This document shows positions 5,928-6,469 of a DNA stretch of 6,469 nt, piece after piece. Origin of the DNA: an uncultured Bacilli bacterium (GTDB taxonomy: Bacteria; Bacillota_I; Bacilli_A; RF39; UBA660); the NCBI GenBank assembly GCA_944331725.1, contig CALVJE010000063.1, forward strand, positions 1-6,469, written 5' to 3'. Below the pieces are notes generated by a model. That model saw nothing but the letters and a program-made list of their open reading frames with translations. It made no database searches and was not told where the DNA came from. Position numbers and translations under genes: made by a program. Every line of letters begins with the position of its first letter. Positions within the stretch are counted from its first letter, which is position 1.

Positions 5928-5956
5928 TTGACTTAAGAGTTTTAGATATATAAAAT
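5928..5956 (+). promoter_or_regulatory. Promoter in front of the response regulator gene
   Basis: TTGACT (5928-5933) and TAAAAT (5951-5956) are spaced by 17 nt. Start is expected near 5963, just ahead of the site AGAAAGG (5964-5970). It would give the regulator a transcript of its own, in addition to readthrough from the transporter genes, since I see no terminator between 5925 and 5979. Confidence 0.6.
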
Positions 5957-5978
5957 AAATATTAGAAAGGTTTGATTT

Positions 5979-6469
5979 ATGGAAAAAATATTAATTATAG
6001 AAGATGATAAAACTATTAGAGAAGAGTTATCTATATTACTTACTAATAATAATTATGATGTTAGTAGTATAGAAGAGTTTCTTGATATAGAGAAATCTAT
6101 TAAAGATATAAATCCTGATTTAATTCTATTAGATATTAACTTACCTAATACTGATGGATTTAAAGTAATTAAAGAAATAAAAAGAGTTACTTTAAAACCA
6201 GTTATCTTTGTTACTAGTAGAAATACTTTAGAAGATGAGATAAAGAGTTTAAATAGTGGAGGATATGACTTTATTACTAAACCTTATAATAAAGAGTTAT
6301 TACTACTTAAGATTAGAAAATGTTTAGATGAAGTTAATCCTAAAAATCATAAAGAACTTATAGTAAATGGAGTAGTATTAGATTTACACTTATCTAAAAT
6401 TAAATATCAAGATAAAGAGATAGAACTAACAAGAAATGAGTTTTTACTTATGTATTATTTATTCTTAAA
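5979..6469 (+). CDS. OmpR-family response regulator (BceR-like), cut by the right window edge
   Basis: At least 163 residues are present with no stop. The receiver domain (about 1-117) has the acidic pair D9/D10 in ILIIEDD, phospho-acceptor D52 in LILLDINLP, T79 in VIFVTSR, and K101 in FITKPY. GGYDFITKPYN resembles BceR-type regulators, which have GGDDFI or a similar sequence at this place. The winged-helix DNA-binding domain starts around 126 (LIVNGVVLDL, then KEIELTRNEFLLMYYLF) and is broken off by the window end; 60 or so residues should be missing. ATG at 5979 follows AGAAAGG at 8 nt. Next to BceAB-type genes it most likely activates the transporter operon after phosphorylation by an intramembrane-sensing kinase whose gene would be expected immediately to the right. 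That kinase is not in the window. Confidence 0.92.
   Translation, partial: MEKILIIEDDKTIREELSILLTNNNYDVSSIEEFLDIEKSIKDINPDLILLDINLPNTDGFKVIKEIKRVTLKPVIFVTSRNTLEDEIKSLNSGGYDFITKPYNKELLLLKIRKCLDEVNPKNHKELIVNGVVLDLHLSKIKYQDKEIELTRNEFLLMYYLFL

Overview
The window is about three-quarters A/T, with short intergenic gaps, strong Shine-Dalgarno sites and codons that mostly end in A or T. This points to a very low-GC Bacillota bacterium, possibly a Mollicutes/RF39- or Erysipelotrichales-like lineage; that placement is an inference. All visible Trp codons are TGG and no gene has an internal in-frame TGA, so the standard bacterial code is the simplest reading.

Positions 1-850, read on the minus strand, hold a type III toxin-antitoxin region. 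A ToxN/AbiQ-family endoribonuclease gene (146-643) is preceded by its RNA antitoxin: a promoter (820-848), three 36-nt tandem repeats (695-802) and a terminator (664-693). Downstream of toxN, a second and diverged copy of the promoter plus repeat array (35-nt units, 1-126) runs off the left edge. A second toxin may therefore lie just outside the window. Every repeat in both arrays can be drawn as an H-type pseudoknot followed by an A-rich linker, as expected of ToxI-type antitoxins.

Positions 835-2603, on the plus strand, form a two-gene operon: an unrecognised protein with an acidic tail (884-1675) translationally coupled to a XerC/XerD-type tyrosine recombinase (1672-2559), closed by an AT-rich terminator. 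Its promoter interleaves with the antitoxin promoter, so the two divergent units probably compete for RNA polymerase.

Positions 2605-6469, on the plus strand, form a BceAB-type antimicrobial-peptide resistance locus. It contains the ATPase (2635-3390), the ten-helix permease with a large extracellular domain (3390-5363), a VTT/DedA-like membrane protein (5365-5925), and an OmpR-family response regulator (from 5979) cut by the right edge. A sensor kinase probably follows. The ATPase and permease would remove peptide antibiotics from lipid II-cycle intermediates, the regulator would respond to transporter activity, and the VTT protein may act on a membrane lipid linked to the same cycle.
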